From Abelmoschus esculentus (lineage: Eukaryota; Streptophyta; Magnoliopsida; Malvales; Malvaceae), in NCBI GenBank assembly GCA_035048815.1, contig JAUCBN010000017.1:2662936-2726935 (forward strand): 64,000 nucleotides of DNA, read 5' to 3'. Made by a program: the position numbers and the translations under genes. The notes under the pieces are model-generated. The model had not been told where the DNA came from, did not search any database, and saw only the letters and a list, made by a program, of their open reading frames with translations. Below are positions 10,564 through 23,681 of the stretch, piece after piece (the stretch's first letter is position 1; each line of letters begins with the position of its first letter).

Positions 10564-12034
10564 TGGCCTTGACACACCGCACCCTTCATCATCGTCAAAT
10601 CAAAAGAGGATCCAATGACCTAGAAAAAGCTCACTCGAATTAATATCCGCACGTGAGGACCACGAGCTCCCTCGCTTGTACCGTACAAGCAAAAATGAGG
10701 TGGATTAAAAACCGAATCAAACAAAATAAAAAAATCCAAATAAAATCCCAAACACAAGGCAATGAATCAAAAGAAAACAAGGAAGGGAATCATATCAATC
10801 AAATGGAATTGTATTGTATCATTGTACAATGAAATCAAAGATTATTCACTCATTTTTACGATTTAATCATTTCTTTGTTTAATACTTGCTTTCCTCTTTA
10901 TTCGATCTGTATTTATTTCACCTAATTAATAAAATTTTGAAGTAATAATAGCTTTTCAAGTCACATCTTTCTTAAGATAATTAAAAATTCCTCATTAGAC
11001 TTAAGGAAAAAAAATCTTAGGTTAAATTTTTTAACATTGTAGTAAATAAGATCTTAATGATATAATTTCTCATAGGTTTAGGGTCTCCAAAATAATTCAA
11101 GTTTTAATGAACTTGATAACCCTTTTAGATAATTTAATAAGATATTGCTTTAATTAAAAATCGTTAAACATAGTTTTTTTAGGATTAATATTTCTTGACA
11201 CGCATTTAATAAAATTTTAGACTTTAAGAATTATTAAAAATTACATAAAACGTTATCTAATAAACCTTAGTAGTCGGGGAACAACCGAAACTCCCATGCG
11301 AGAATATGCTTTCGAATTTTAGAAGTTAATATCTTAATCTTTATTGCATTTAAATTTGATCTGGATTTCTTTAACCAAGAGGAAATTCGGATATTTTTAG
11401 AGGCTTGTGAATTTTTATATTAATCTTTGCATACAAAAAAAATTAACGATGAATCCGAAATGAGTCGTTTAGTTCGGTTTCGGTTTAAAATATTTCGGTT
11501 TTGTTCATTTTAGGTTTGTTTGTATTCAATTTAGATTCGGATCGAATCAGTTCGAGTCTAGTTCTATGATAACTAGGGTCGATTCAGGTATTAGATCGAT
11601 GATTCATGTCAATATCGGATCGGTTATTTTTGGGTCAGGTCAATATAGTATTGGATGTTTTCGGGTTGAATCGATGTTAGGTCATTCAAATAAGTTTGAA
11701 TCGGGTCTATCTTTGAATTTTCGAGTCAATTCAGTTTGAGTTGGACTTAGAAATTAATATAAACATGTTACATATAGATTATATATAGAATTAATATATA
11801 TTCTTGTAAAAGCATGACTTTTTATTTGTTAATACTTATTATTATCATTTAGGCTTAGTCTAATCGTTTAATATTTTAAAATCAACCATCATTAATATTA
11901 ATTATAAACCTTAAATTCTTCTAAATCTTAAATTCTAAACCATACTATAACAAAAAAAAAATCGTTTATTAACCATTATCATTCCAAAATAATAACAAAA
12001 GCGATTTGGTAACATATCACAGTTGATTGTTCGG
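10564..12034. other. Intergenic tract; TTCGGTTTCGG-type repeat at 11450-11770
   Basis: No gene is visible. At 11450-11770 imperfect TCGGTTT, GGATCGGTT and TTCGAGTC phrases repeat, closely like the tracts at 16150-16480, 16600-16800 and 17020-17290. They are probably pieces of one repeat family. Confidence 0.4.
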
Positions 12035-12883
12035 TGTAATACCTGAATTTCGTTCGGGTATACGAATATAAAATAAAACCAAAGTAAATATAAATATAAA
12101 TATAAATAAATAATTTAAAATTCAAAAATAAAAAAAGATGAGGAGACGGTTAGCTTTTGGTGGGGGATTGATGTTGGTTATTAATTAAGGGGATTGGTGT
12201 AGTTCTAGGATTAATTCCTCCTCTGATATTGTGTTTCTTCTGGACTCTTTTTAGTTCAAGCTTTCGAATCCACTCATTAGTTACAGCTATGTAATCTCTT
12301 AAATCACACACCTTATGATTCGTATATAATAATTTAGGCCCTTAGAACTTCATAATTAGGATTAGAGTTGTCCGATAAATTTATTTTAATCACCCCTATG
12401 TTGCATTTGAGCTCTCTAATAAAAAGTAACTTAATCGATTTTATTTTATTTAATGCTTTATTTATTTTATTTATCTTCTTACATGTTTTTAAAAGCATAT
12501 AATATATTTGTTTAGGATAACATTTAATTTACACGTAGTTAATTAAATTAGAGTCTTTTAAGGTTAGTCACTTTAATTAAATAATTAATTTAAATAGGGA
12601 GATAATTATAGCAACGATGACATTTTAATCATATACATCTGATACACTAAGCAGTCGGTGTTTTGACGTAACATTATATTGAGCAAGAGAGTGTACTTTG
12701 GTATCGCATTCGACGTGTCATCGAAACCTAGAAAATGATAAATAATTCAAGGTTAGAATTAAATAAAATTAATTAGGTAAATAACTAGAAACATCAATAG
12801 TATTATTAATTTTATTCGGTGTCAAGATGGTATTATCCAATCTTTTGGATGTTATCATAATACACTTGGTAAATTAATAATTA

Positions 12884-14987
12884 TGTCGCGACCATTTTAA
12901 AAACGAAACGTGTGAAAAATAGCCTGACGAGTGAATTTTGAAAAATCGAATTTAATTGTTCTTAATTGTGAAAAAACCAAATTTTATTGAAAATATTTGA
13001 ATTTTAAAATTAATTTGGAGTCTCCACCGGCCACTTTGGTAGACCATACACCATAAAATAAACCATAGATTTATAAAAAAATATTTGGGTTCGGGAGTCG
13101 ATTACGCGTAAGGACGACCTTTACGAGCGCCCAAAAATTGGTACCTTTTAATTACACGTGGAATTTTGGCATCTCGAATAATAATATTAATTTAATTCGT
13201 TATTGGCAAATAAATATCGCTCGAATAAAAATATCCTTTTGGATAAGAAAATATATTTCTTTTAAATACGAGCTTAATAAGATGTCCTCTAGATAGGAAA
13301 TCTTAACTCGTATTTAAAGAAATATAAGTTCTGCCCCAAAAGGTTTTAAAATGCATGATCAATTATTATCTTGTCGATTTTAAGTTCTAACCTAAAAAGG
13401 CTCCATCAATTTAAATATTTAAATCCTATTAAATTATTAATTTCACCGGGTGTATTATGACAACATCCGAATGCACGGACACTACCATTTCGACACCAAA
13501 CAAAATTAATAATTCTATTGGTGCTACTCATCTTTACCTAATAAAATTTATTAAATTCTAACCTTAAATTATTTATCATTTTCTATGTTTCGATGACGCG
13601 CCGAATACGATACCGAAGTACACTCTTGGCCAACATAATGTCATTTCATAATACTGACCACTTAGTGTATCTAAGGTATAAGATTAGAACGCCATCGTTA
13701 CTAAATTATCTCCCTATTTAATTAATTATTTAATTAAAGTGACTAATCCTAAAATGGCTCTAATTTAATTAATCTAAGTATAATTAAGTGTCACCTAAAC
13801 ATACATACTACATGACTTTAAAAATGTAAACATAATAAATAATTAAATACAACAAATAAATAAAACAATAAAGTAAACGAAAAGATGAAGGAACTAAGTT
13901 ACTTTCGATTAAAACATGAGAGCTCGAAACAAAATCAAGAATTACAATAAAAAAAGAAAAAAAGAGATTAATTGATATGTATTTGATTTTTAGGGGTTGG
14001 ATTAGGCTTAATTAAATTAATTTAAATTAAAACCTAGAAAATTTAATTAAACTCGGTTAAGAACCTAATTAAATTATTTATAACTAAAAGATTAAATTAA
14101 TTTTAATTATTGTCTACTCTAATAAAATTTTGAGTTTAATGTTCGATTCGAGTTCAATTAAGGACTAAATTGAGGAAATTTTGAAGTTTGGTTTCTGTTT
14201 TTTTCGATATAAATGTCTAACTTAAATCTATTTAATTATACAGAAAAACAAAAAAAAAGTGATCGAAATTACCTTTGTTGGATCGAATTTGGTGCGTAAA
14301 GCTTAAAATTATGTCTGTGAAGCCACCATATTTCTTCCTTCTCCCGAACATTGCAGAGCACTGATGAAAATGGAAATAGAAATGGACGCATGGCCACTGG
14401 AAATAAGCATCTCCTAAGCCTCATCATTGTTCAATCATTATATTCATCATCTTTAATCATTGCTTCATCATGCCATTATCATTATGTCATCATGAGCACC
14501 CATCATAGCATCCATCATTATTGAATCATTGTTTCATCTCCAATCATTACTCCATGATTGTCTTATTATTGTCAATCATTGCTCCCATCACCTTTCAATC
14601 ATTGCTTCCTAATCATCACCCATAATGGCCAAAAATATTTTTTTTCCTCCCTGATGCCATTGCCGAAAATCATCTTTTTGTTGCTCCTCAGTTTTTCTTT
14701 TCCTTTTTTCTTTTTTGATTGCACCCTGCTCTCTCAACATGGAGAGCCTGGAACCGACCGAAACTCCCCCTCCACCCAATCCATTTTCAACTGCCTCCAA
14801 CCTTATCCCTTCATAACCGACCCTATTTTATTAATATATAATTTTTTATATTATTTATATTTTTTTGAATTTACTTATTTATTTATGTAATATTATTTAT
14901 TTATTTAATATTTATTTGTTATATTTTATCTATATTTACTTTGGCCTTATTTATATTCGATCCCGGACGAAATTCGGGTATTACAAA
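12884..14987 (-). mobile_element. Solo LTR of the Tat/Ogre-like family (minus strand), nested
   Basis: On the plus strand it runs from TGTCGCGACCATTTT to CGAAATTCGGGTATTACA, the full 2.1-kb LTR in reverse. It is flanked on both sides by AATTA, a 5-bp target duplication (12879-12883 and 14988-14992), and lies within a plus-strand LTR of its own family. TG...CA ends plus TSD without internal region identify a solo LTR left by LTR-LTR recombination. Arms such as 12540-12880 and 13440-13790 are therefore long inverted repeats. Confidence 0.85.
14405..14620. repeat. ATCATTG/CATCAT degenerate array within the LTR
   Basis: About fifteen imperfect units of CAATCATTG(C/T) and CATCAT. The same kind of array sits at the equivalent place of the other LTR (49769-49925), so it is a heritable part of this LTR family. 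Confidence 0.7.
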
Positions 14988-15545
14988 TTAATATGGTTTT
15001 AAATATTTAATTAATAGAGCCTTATAGGTTAGAACTTAAAATTTGAAAAGATAATAACCGGTCATGCATTCAAACCTTTTGGAACAGAACTTATATTTCT
15101 TTAAATACGAGTTAAGGTTTTCTATTATAGGACATCTTATTCAAGCTCGTATTTAAAAGAAATGTATTTTTTATCCAAAAGGATATTCTCATTCAAACGG
15201 TATTCATTTGACAATGACGAATTAAACTAATATAATTATTCGAAATGCCAAAAATGCCATGTGTAATTAATAAGGTACTAATCTCGGGCGCTCGTAAGGA
15301 TCGTCCTTACACGTAACCGACTCCCGAACCTAAATATTTTAAAAATAAATCTCTGGTTTGTTTTATAATATTTGACCTACCAAAGTGGCCGATGGCGACT
15401 CTAAGTCATTTTAAAATTAAAATAATACGTTTTCAATGAAACCCTAGTTTTCATGATCAAAAATTAAAAGTAATAAAACTCGATTTTTCAAAAACCAACT
15501 CGCCAGATTATTTTCACACATTTCAGTTTTAAAATAGTTACGACA

Positions 15546-16149
15546 TTTCGATTATGAATGTACGGTAACAAATATAAGTTTTTATTTCTTAATTTTATTT
15601 TCATTTTCTATATAAAGCTTTACTATTATTTTATCATGTTCTTGGACTATTTGTCTATTGTATTTATTTATTTTTAACTTAAAAGTTATATTATTTTAAT
15701 TTTTTTTTTAGCAATAAATAAATTAATATTTATTTTATTGCTTATGTAGTTACAAAAGACGACGAATTTGTTGGCTCTATATTCTAAGAGTTGATGTATA
15801 CATTATTTGTCGCGTAAAAATTCTCTATTTTTTTATCGTGCATCTATTCATGTCTCCTGTTAAAATTTTTTAAAAAATTGAATTTTAAACCTTAACCCTT
15901 ATTTTCTATATCATAAACCCTAAACTCTATTCCCTAAAAATACACCCTATTCCTGATTTCCTAAACCCTAACCAAAATCCCTAACCTAAAACCCTAAACC
16001 CTCTAATTTGAAACAGAGGCATGAATAGAGGCATGGGCAAGAGATAGACGATTTGCACCCTTATTTGTTTGTACTTAATATAATTGAGTTTGATACGTAA
16101 GAGTAGTTGAGTTTGGATATTTGACTTTATTTGCAGTTAAATATTACTT
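15546..16149. repeat. Intergenic tract with CCCTAAA-type repeat (15835-16060)
   Basis: 15880-16010 has about twelve imperfect CCCTAAACCCTAA units. The whole 15835-16060 block resembles 38390-38625, including the trailing AGAGATAGA(C/T)GATTT(G/C)CACCCT, so both are copies of one interspersed repeat. Confidence 0.55.
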
Positions 16150-17300
16150 TTGATTAGAGGTAGCAAATGGGTCATTCAGTTCGTATTTGGTTTGATTCAT
16201 TTCGGTTTGGGTTATTTTGATTCTAACTATAATCGATTTAAATTCGGTTCAGATCGGTTCGAGTCTGGTTCAAATTTTTTATTTAAATTCAGTTCTACGA
16301 TGATTTCGATTCAGTTATCGGATCGAGTCAGATGATTTTTGGTTCGATTGAGTTTCTATTCGATTAATATCGATTCAGTTATTTTGGATCGATTGATTTC
16401 GAATCAGGTTAATATCGGATTAGCAAGAGATTGATATGTTTTAGTCGGGTTTCTAGGCCGAGTAAGGTTTTTACACCCTATATATCACTTTGTATAGTAT
16501 ATATATATATATATATTTGTTTTTTTTTTGAATTTTGCGACAATTCATATCCTATATATCTTTATTTATTTTAATATATTTTCTTAATTTTGGATTGCCT
16601 TCGGTTCTGATGAAAATCGGTTTGGATCCATTTGGTTCGATTAAAATTAGTTCGAATCCATTTTCGATTTAACTAGAATTTGTATCGGTTTTAGTTTGGT
16701 TCGATTCTGATTCTAGGTCAAAATCAGGTAATCATAATTGGGTTAATTTCGGATCTTGGTTTGGGTTTCAGGGTGAAGTTTTCCAGGTTTACTTTTACAC
16801 GATAACTGACTTGTGTTTTATGCTTATTTATGTTTGTCAAAAAAATTAAATTACTTTTTTAAAGAAAAAAATGATATTAAACCATTAAATTATTATCAAA
16901 TATAATGATTAATTAATACTATTATAATAAAAAAATAATAAAACATATATTATTTTATTATTTATTATATTGTTAAAAAATAAACATTAGTAGAAAATTT
17001 ATTCATTCACTTTCTCTCGTTTATCGAGTTAAAATTGGGTTGATGTTCGATTTAGATCAGTTTTGAGAAAATTAATTTCGGTTTGAATGAAAATGGGTTT
17101 AGGTAAAAATTGGTTTCGATAAATTCGATTCGAGTCAAATTGGTTACAGATCCATATCGGTTCTTTTAAAGCTCGAATCGATTTCGGTTTCAATTCGGTT
17201 TGTTTCAAGTTTCGGATTACGGTTGGATATTTTGTTCGGGTCTATATCAGATCTTAGTTAGGATAAATCGGTTCGATTTTCAGTACTCAGATCAAATTTA
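16150..17300. repeat. TTCGGTT/GGTTCGA interspersed repeat blocks with (TA)n
   Basis: Imperfect GGTTCGAGTC, TTTCGGTTTGG and TCGATTCAG phrases fill 16150-16480, 16600-16800 and 17020-17290. A (TA)n microsatellite lies at 16497-16516. The apparent open frame at 16150-16335 is this repeat, not a gene. Confidence 0.5.
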
Positions 17301-17780
17301 TCAAGTCTAACCAAAATAAGATGTGTGACGTGAGTCGATATAAATCAGTAAAAATAAATTTCTGTGAAATTGGAAGGAAAAAATGTAATCGTCCTTAACT
17401 ATAATTATTCATTGAAAAAAATTAAGCATCTAACCGCTCAATGTCTTCAACAACTGCATGCACCTAATACTATGCAGACTAGCCGTCCCATTCTACTTAC
17501 TAATGCTGTGTATTATTTCTACTAATCTGATAATTAATTTCAAAGCTAGGTTTTTGATGTGTTTCATAATTAATGTCGTACAGATATTTGTAACATTTAA
17601 AATAACTCTCATTCGAACCAAACACTTTTCAACCAATAAGAGTATAACAGAAAGTTGATGAAAATTTGAGCGATCAATGTCTAATGATTTAGAGTATACT
17701 TTAGAACAGATATTACTGTAACACTGTAGCTGATTTATAAAAAAAGTAGGGTAATGCTAGTAAAGTAGTTGAGTGTTGTT

Positions 17781-17949
17781 AGGGACGGTACTACATGGGG
17801 GTGGGGAGGGAGAATCGCCCCCATCTCGAAGATTTTTTTTTCACTTGTCCTGCTATTTAAAATTTTTAAACTTTTTTATGAATTTGTCCCTTTACTTTTT
17901 AAACATTTATGTTTTGCCCCCATCAATCCTAAATTCTGGTTCCGTCCCG
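17781..17949. mobile_element. 169-bp MITE with 10-bp target duplication
   Basis: AGGGACGG starts and CCGTCCCG ends the element. GAGTGTTGTT flanks it on both sides (17771-17780 and 17950-17959). Short imperfect inverted ends with a 10-bp duplication suggest a Mutator-type MITE. A related, internally duplicated copy lies at 19935-20236. Overlapping open frames here are by-products. Confidence 0.75.
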
Positions 17950-17999
17950 GAGTGTTGTTTCGAGGTTCAGTTACTTCTAGGCGAAAAACAAAAAAAATA

Positions 18000-19930
18000 T
18001 ATAAAAGTAATAGATTTTTTTAAAAATTTTAAGAGTTAGAGGTTTAGTTTAAGATTTAAAGTTTAGATATTAGGTTTTAAGATTTAGAATTTAAAGTTAG
18101 TGTCTAAAATTTAGGGTATAAGATTTAGTTTTTAGAATTATGGTTAAGAATTTATGATTTCAATTTTATTGAATAAAGACGCAAGTTTGTGTATCAAAAT
18201 TTTACCCTATATAGGAAAAATATTTCATGCATCGACGTTAGAAACTTTTTGTTTTTATAAGTGACTTATTTTTAGGCTTTAGAGATTTGGTTTAAGGTTT
18301 GAGGGTTTAAGATTTAGTTTTAAGGATTGTGGTTAAAATTTAGGGTTTAGATGTTAGTGTCATGAGTTCATTAACCTCTACTCAAGAAACATGTATAATA
18401 GGATGTACAGTGTAACTATTTTTATATTTCAAGATCTCATTTTTCTTTTTGACATGGGATTGATGTCTCTGCAACTTCTCAAGTGTGACATGCTCCCATA
18501 CTAAATCTTGTGACTCCATCGTCATGAGTCAACTACGCTCGTGATGGTCCATTGTTACGGTTATTCACCTTATCTACCCAACTCATGGACGCTCAACGTG
18601 AAATTAGACTATTAAAAGGTCATTCTGGTAGCATTTCGTGGTATTAGGATTTAAATTTTAAAGTAATATGAAAGGAATTTAAGTTTTAGCCTATAAATTC
18701 TAAACTCTAACTACAAATATTAAATTATAACCACAATCACTAAAATTTAAACATGCCAATCTACCTGAATTTTTACTTCAAATTTCTTTATCATTTTTAT
18801 TTCTTTATATCTTTTTTACTTTTACTCAATCGATTGCCATCATTTTTACTTTCTAGTTCACAAGTATTAATTGTGATAATTAATTCCTAGATAATTTCTA
18901 TGAAGATGATACTTAACTCACTATTGTATTACTTGATGATCATGCATACTTGAAAGAAAAAATGTATTCTTAGCATTATCTACTTACATCTTTACACTAA
19001 ATACTTAATTTTTTTCATGCAATATTCTGTCAACACAAGGCGGTAAACCCAACTTTCATAATCATATGAATATCTGATTATCTTGATCATTGTTATTTTT
19101 ACTTTTATAGCATTTAAACTCTATAATACCATCAAATCAATACATGCTCGTCAACTCTTAATTATTATCACTTCGTATTATCACTAAGGGTTGTTTTCTC
19201 CACTCCATCTTAAGTTAGAATTAAAATATATTTTATACGAATATAAATCCAAGATCTATATATGTTAAATCATTAAGAATAATAAAATAAATAAATTGAA
19301 TGCGAGAGTGTACCTGAATTATTCGATAGAGATTTTTTAGAGGGTTTGATCTTCCAAGAAGTTAGGTTACCTCTTGCCACATAACTCTTAGACGGGAAAA
19401 AGAGATGCAAGTTAACCTAATTCTTGGGACCATAACCCTTTTATATAGTTCATTTAATAACTAATTATTAAGTATTTATAACTTTGTCCCTCATCAAATT
19501 ATAAATATACCTTTATAATATTTACACTTTTAATTTCATGATAATTTAATACCTATAACACGTGTAATATAATTGATCACTTAATTACGTGTTAAACTTT
19601 ATAATAACAATACACATTATACATATGTGTTCACTATTATTGAATTTTAATCCAACATTGAAGAGTAGTTACGATAAGTTCAAGCCCTAAGGATAAAGTT
19701 TAATAAACTTTAAAAGAATTAAGGGAATACAACATTGTGCTTAAAAGAAGAAGAAGAAATGCTAAGAAAATACTAGAGAAATCCTTGAAATTTTTTAAGG
19801 CCATTAAGTGATGATTGTAAGCGACACTAACCTAGAGTTTCGATGCATTTAAGAGTAGTTTACATTAGTTAGGGATTTATAGTGCATGTGCTTTTTTATT
19901 TTATTTATTTTGATGTATTTAAGGGGTAAG
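18000..19930. other. Intergenic tract with TTTAGG-type patches
   Basis: Degenerate TTTAGG/TTTAAG patches lie at 18030-18160 and 18270-18360, with complementary CTAAA patches at 18680-18750. The remainder shows no gene, terminal repeat or domain that I recognise. Confidence 0.4.
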
Positions 19931-19934
19931 GTTA

Positions 19935-20236
19935 GGGATGGAGCCATGAGTGGGGAGGGGCAATCACATCACTTCTACCCTCGAAGAATTTTTTTTCATT
20001 TTTGTTCCTCTATTTAAATTTTTTTAAAAATTGATTTTCTATAAATTTGTCCCCCTACTTTTAAACATTAGGAGTGGGGTGGGGCAATCGCCCCCCACCC
20101 TCGAAGAATTTTTTTCACTTTTGTATCTCTATTTAAATTTTTTAAAAATTAATTTTTTTATGAATTTGACCCCTGCTTTTAAACATTTATGTTTTGTCCC
20201 TTTAACTACAAATCCTAACTCCGTCTCTGGACAAGG
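19935..20236. mobile_element. Second copy of the GGGACGG MITE, internally duplicated
   Basis: It begins AGGGATGGAGCCA and ends CTCCGTCTCTGG. The internal block running from the GGGGCAATC phrase through CCTCGAAGAATTTTTTTCA and the TTTAAACATTA(G/T) phrase occurs twice in tandem (about 19957-20070 and 20072-20192), compared with once in 17781-17949. Target duplication not clear. Confidence 0.65.
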
Positions 20237-20479
20237 TAGTGTGTTTTAATGGTGTTTGTGAAGGAAACTTTTGCTGCATATGAGTGCTGGAGCATAAAAG
20301 TAGATTCCTCTCGAGGTGAGCTAAAAAGGCAGTAAAGTTGGAGACATACATGGATTATCACCTCATAAAGAAGTGGAAAAGCAAGATCATTTTTAAGAGG
20401 TTTCATGAAATTTAAGGTTTCCAAACCCTAACATTTTCACATATATAAAGAAGACTTAGGCTAAGAAAGAGAGAGCTTA

Positions 20480-21050
20480 AGGTGAGTTTAGTATTAATTT
20501 TGAAAAGTATAATAAAAAAGTATGGAGAAAAATTATTTTAGAATTTTTGGTTTGAGAAAAATATGTTTAGTATTGCTGCCAAAAAGTGCTTTTGAGAAAA
20601 TAAATGATTATTTTAGACATGATGTTATAAATTAAAAAATATATATTTAAAGGATAATCAAATTCTTTCGTATTATAATATTAACTTAAATTATGATAAA
20701 AAATAAAAATATTAATAAATAAATACATAAATTATTTTTGAAAAGTGCTTTTGAGAAAAGTGCTTTTTAAAAGTGTTTTTTTTAAAATTTAACAAGAATA
20801 TATATAATTTTTAAACTAAAAATAATTTAAGTTAAATATAATTATATATTTTTAAAAATTAAATTATAATAAAACATAGTAAACAAAGGTTAAAATTATA
20901 ATCTGACTCATAAAAAACTTTTTGAACTACAAAAACTAAAATATTTAGCTTTTCAAACACTATTTTTTCTCCAAAAGTTAACTGTTTAACATTTTTTTGC
21001 GTTCTAAATCAGCTTTTAGCCCAAAGCTGGTTTAAAATGCAATACTAAAT
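20480..21050. mobile_element. ~570-bp hAT-type MITE
   Basis: The left end (G)AGTTTAGTATTAATTTTGAA and the right end, which read in reverse gives GGATTTAGTATTGCATTTTA, form an imperfect terminal inverted repeat. The interior is AT-rich with AAAAGTGCTTTTGAGAAAA repeated. This is a common dicot hAT-like MITE pattern. Exact ends and target duplication were not resolved. Confidence 0.55.
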
Positions 21051-22229
21051 CCAATAGAAATTTTAACTATTAGAGAACTACTAGAGTCTAAGTTCTAAAA
21101 GAGTCTCCACATAATAAGAGTCATCAAGAGAGACTTCAAGAGTGAGGGACATGCAACACAATTAAAGAGCATGAAAGAGAACACCGAGAAACTTTAAGTC
21201 TTTCTTTTCCCTTACTTTCATGTTCTTTAACACTTTTATTATAGATATTTTAGGCTCAGACATAAGCTAAATACTTTTTTATAGTTCATTGTTTTAGGAT
21301 ATTAGTTTTTGATTAATTGTTTAATTTTATGTTTTCTTTTATCTATTTTTTTTCATTGTTCTTCTTGCGTAGTTATTTAAGAGTTATAGAGAGATTTCAT
21401 TTAACTACTGATATATGACTTAATATAAAGAGAATTGGAAAACTCTATCAAATAGGTAAAGACATAATTGGTTTACACAAACATTTATTGTCAAACATAA
21501 TCTAATAAATTTTACTAATAAATAAAAATTTAAAATTAATTAAATATTCAAAAATATAAAATAAATAAATTTATTAAAAAATCCGAAAATAGTTAAAAAA
21601 AATCAAAATATAAATAAATCTAGAATGATCTAAATCTAAAAAAATCTGAAAAATATTTTAAAAAATCAAAAAATCCTAAAGGAGTTTGAGCTCCTCTCAA
21701 AATTTTCTTTACCAAGTAAAAACTCCAACTAATCCCTAAAATTTTAGAGTATAAACTCCTCATAAAACCCTACTTTTTTACATTATAAATATCGCCAAAA
21801 TCCTCTAGGAAAACACAATAAAAATACAAGGAAAATTCCTTAAAAAATCAGACTAAAAAAGAGAAGATATTAGGCCATTTAGATTTAGATTCTTAAATTC
21901 ATATTCTTAAGTTTTTGTTTTATTTCTTATTAGTTCTTTTTATTATGGTTTATCTTAATTAGATTTTTTTTTATGAATTTATTTAATTATTGAATCAATA
22001 AATTTTTTAGAGTTAATTTAATAATTAGTTGATTTTATTAATTTAATTAATTTATGAGTTAAATTTTAATTATATTTTATTAAAGTAATGAAGTAGAAAA
22101 TTAGATTATATATAAATTATTTTTTAATTTATATAGTTTGATTTTTTGAATTATTTTAGTTAAATATTTTTATTTGAATTATTTTTGGTATGTGTATATT
22201 ATTTTCAGTTAATTTTTATATAATAGTTC
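21051..22229. other. AT-rich intergenic tract without recognised features
   Basis: No gene, inverted terminus or domain was seen in this stretch. Confidence 0.4.
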
Positions 22230-22512
22230 TATTAACCCACCTTTGAAGTTTGATAGACAATAAACCCTTTTTAGGTACCAATTTTGAGCGTTGTTTGAGT
22301 GCTATAACCTTCTTCGCACGTAACTTGACTCCCAAACCCGATTACAACTCTGATTCAAACATAAATCAATTTTATAGGTTTTTAATCGTACCTATTCAAA
22401 ATAACTGATGACGACTCTAATCTTTGACGAGATTTTAAAAGTGCAACTAATTTCAACCCGGACTAAAATCACTTTATATTTGCTAATAAAATTTTATGAC
22501 TTGACATTCTGC
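22230..22512 (+). mobile_element. Fragment of a distant Tat/Ogre-like LTR
   Basis: The order GGTACCAATTTTGAGCG, CGCACGTAACTTGACTCCC, AAACCCG and then GATGACGACTCTAA matches the 3'-terminal module of the Tat-like LTRs at 15290-15420 and 49500-49620 (ACGTAACCGACTCCCGAACC ... GGCGACTC). It is clearly more divergent than those copies. Confidence 0.55.
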
Positions 22513-23169
22513 TCTATCACTTCACAAGCAATGTAACTAATAAAATTCAAAGTAAAATCTGATTATGTTAGTATTGTGACTATACTTCGCAAGCATATTT
22601 TATAATGGGTAAATTACACAGATAACCACAAGATTATAGGACTGGTATCGAACTGGTTATAATGCTTTTAAAAAAATCAAATACACCGATAAATTATTAG
22701 TTTGGTATTAAAATAGCTACTGACCGTTAAAAACAAAACGAACTGATGACGTGACCGTTAAATTAAAATAGAATAATTACACATTTACTTCATACTATTC
22801 ATACATTTTTTAAATTTAATCCTAATTTTATTATAATAAAATAAAATAATTTTTTAATTTAATCCTAATTTTATTATAATAAAATAAAATAATTATTATG
22901 TGTCACCACCAAGAAAAAAAAATCCCACAAAGTACTTTATAAGGCTGTTGAACCTATGACCTTAGGTATAAGTAGACAACACCCAATCAATGAATCAAAG
23001 TGATTTTTATGATATTAATTCTCATAACATATATATATATTGAATGCAGTTTTTTATATGTATTATATTAGTTCCACATATAATATTATATTTATTTTTC
23101 AATTTAATTAAAATATTAATTAGATTATTTTTTATATAATAAATTAAATATTTAAATAATAAAAAAATT

Positions 23170-23560
23170 ATTAAGGAACCCTAATTCCAAACCTTAAAAT
23201 TATTTAAAATTTTAAATTATATTTAAAAATATTAAACCCTAAATCCTAAAGCCTAATATCTAAAACCCTAAATACTAAACTTTAAATTCAAATCCTAAAC
23301 CCTAAATTCAAATTCTTAAACTATAAATCTAAAATCATAAACCTTAAACCCTAAATATTTTAAATTTAAGGTTTAATATTTTTATATTTAAGGTTTAGGA
23401 TTTAAGGTTTATGGTTTTAAATTTATGGTTTAGTATTTAAGGTCTTAGGATTAAGGTTTAGAATTTAGGATTTGGATTTAGGGTTTAATATTTTTAAATA
23501 TAATTTAAAATTCTAAATGACTTCAGGTTTACTATTACATGTTTAGGGTTTAGGTTTGGC
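23170..23560. repeat. Telomere-like CCCTAAA / TTTAGGG palindromic centre
   Basis: About a dozen imperfect CCCTAAA units turn at about 23360-23380 into the same number of imperfect TTTAGGT/TTTAGGG units. Head-to-head arrangement inside the foldback element. Confidence 0.7.
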
Positions 23561-23681
23561 GTTGTTAAATAATTTTTTATTATTACTTAAATATTTTAAT
23601 TTACTATGTAAAAATAATTTAATTAATAATTTAATTAAATTAAAAAATAAATATAATATTATATGTGGAACTAATATAATA

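Larger units (their letters stand above)
12035..15545 (+). mobile_element. Tat/Ogre-like LTR (plus strand), interrupted
   Basis: It starts TGTAATACCTGAATTTCG at 12035 and ends GTTACGACA at 15545. The parts 12035-12883 and 14988-15545 together form one LTR of about 1.4 kb in the same family as 45562-51372 and 63374-64000; shared marks include ACGTAACCGACTCCCGAAC and GGCGACTC near the 3' end. A second LTR of the family lies inside it in opposite orientation. No primer-binding site follows, so it is a solo LTR or truncated copy. The flanking five bases (TTCGG, TTTCG) do not match as a target duplication. Confidence 0.78.

Noticed and set aside
12030..15550. TTCGG/TTTCG as target duplication of the outer LTR
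   Set aside because: Only a shifted partial match; not a convincing 5-bp duplication.
17769..18039. Two overlapping open frames of 84-88 codons
   Set aside because: They lie in a short MITE and its flank; composition follows the repeat and no domain is seen.
23170..23560. True interstitial telomere or telomere fusion
   Set aside because: Units are highly degenerate and few, and lie inside a transposable palindrome.
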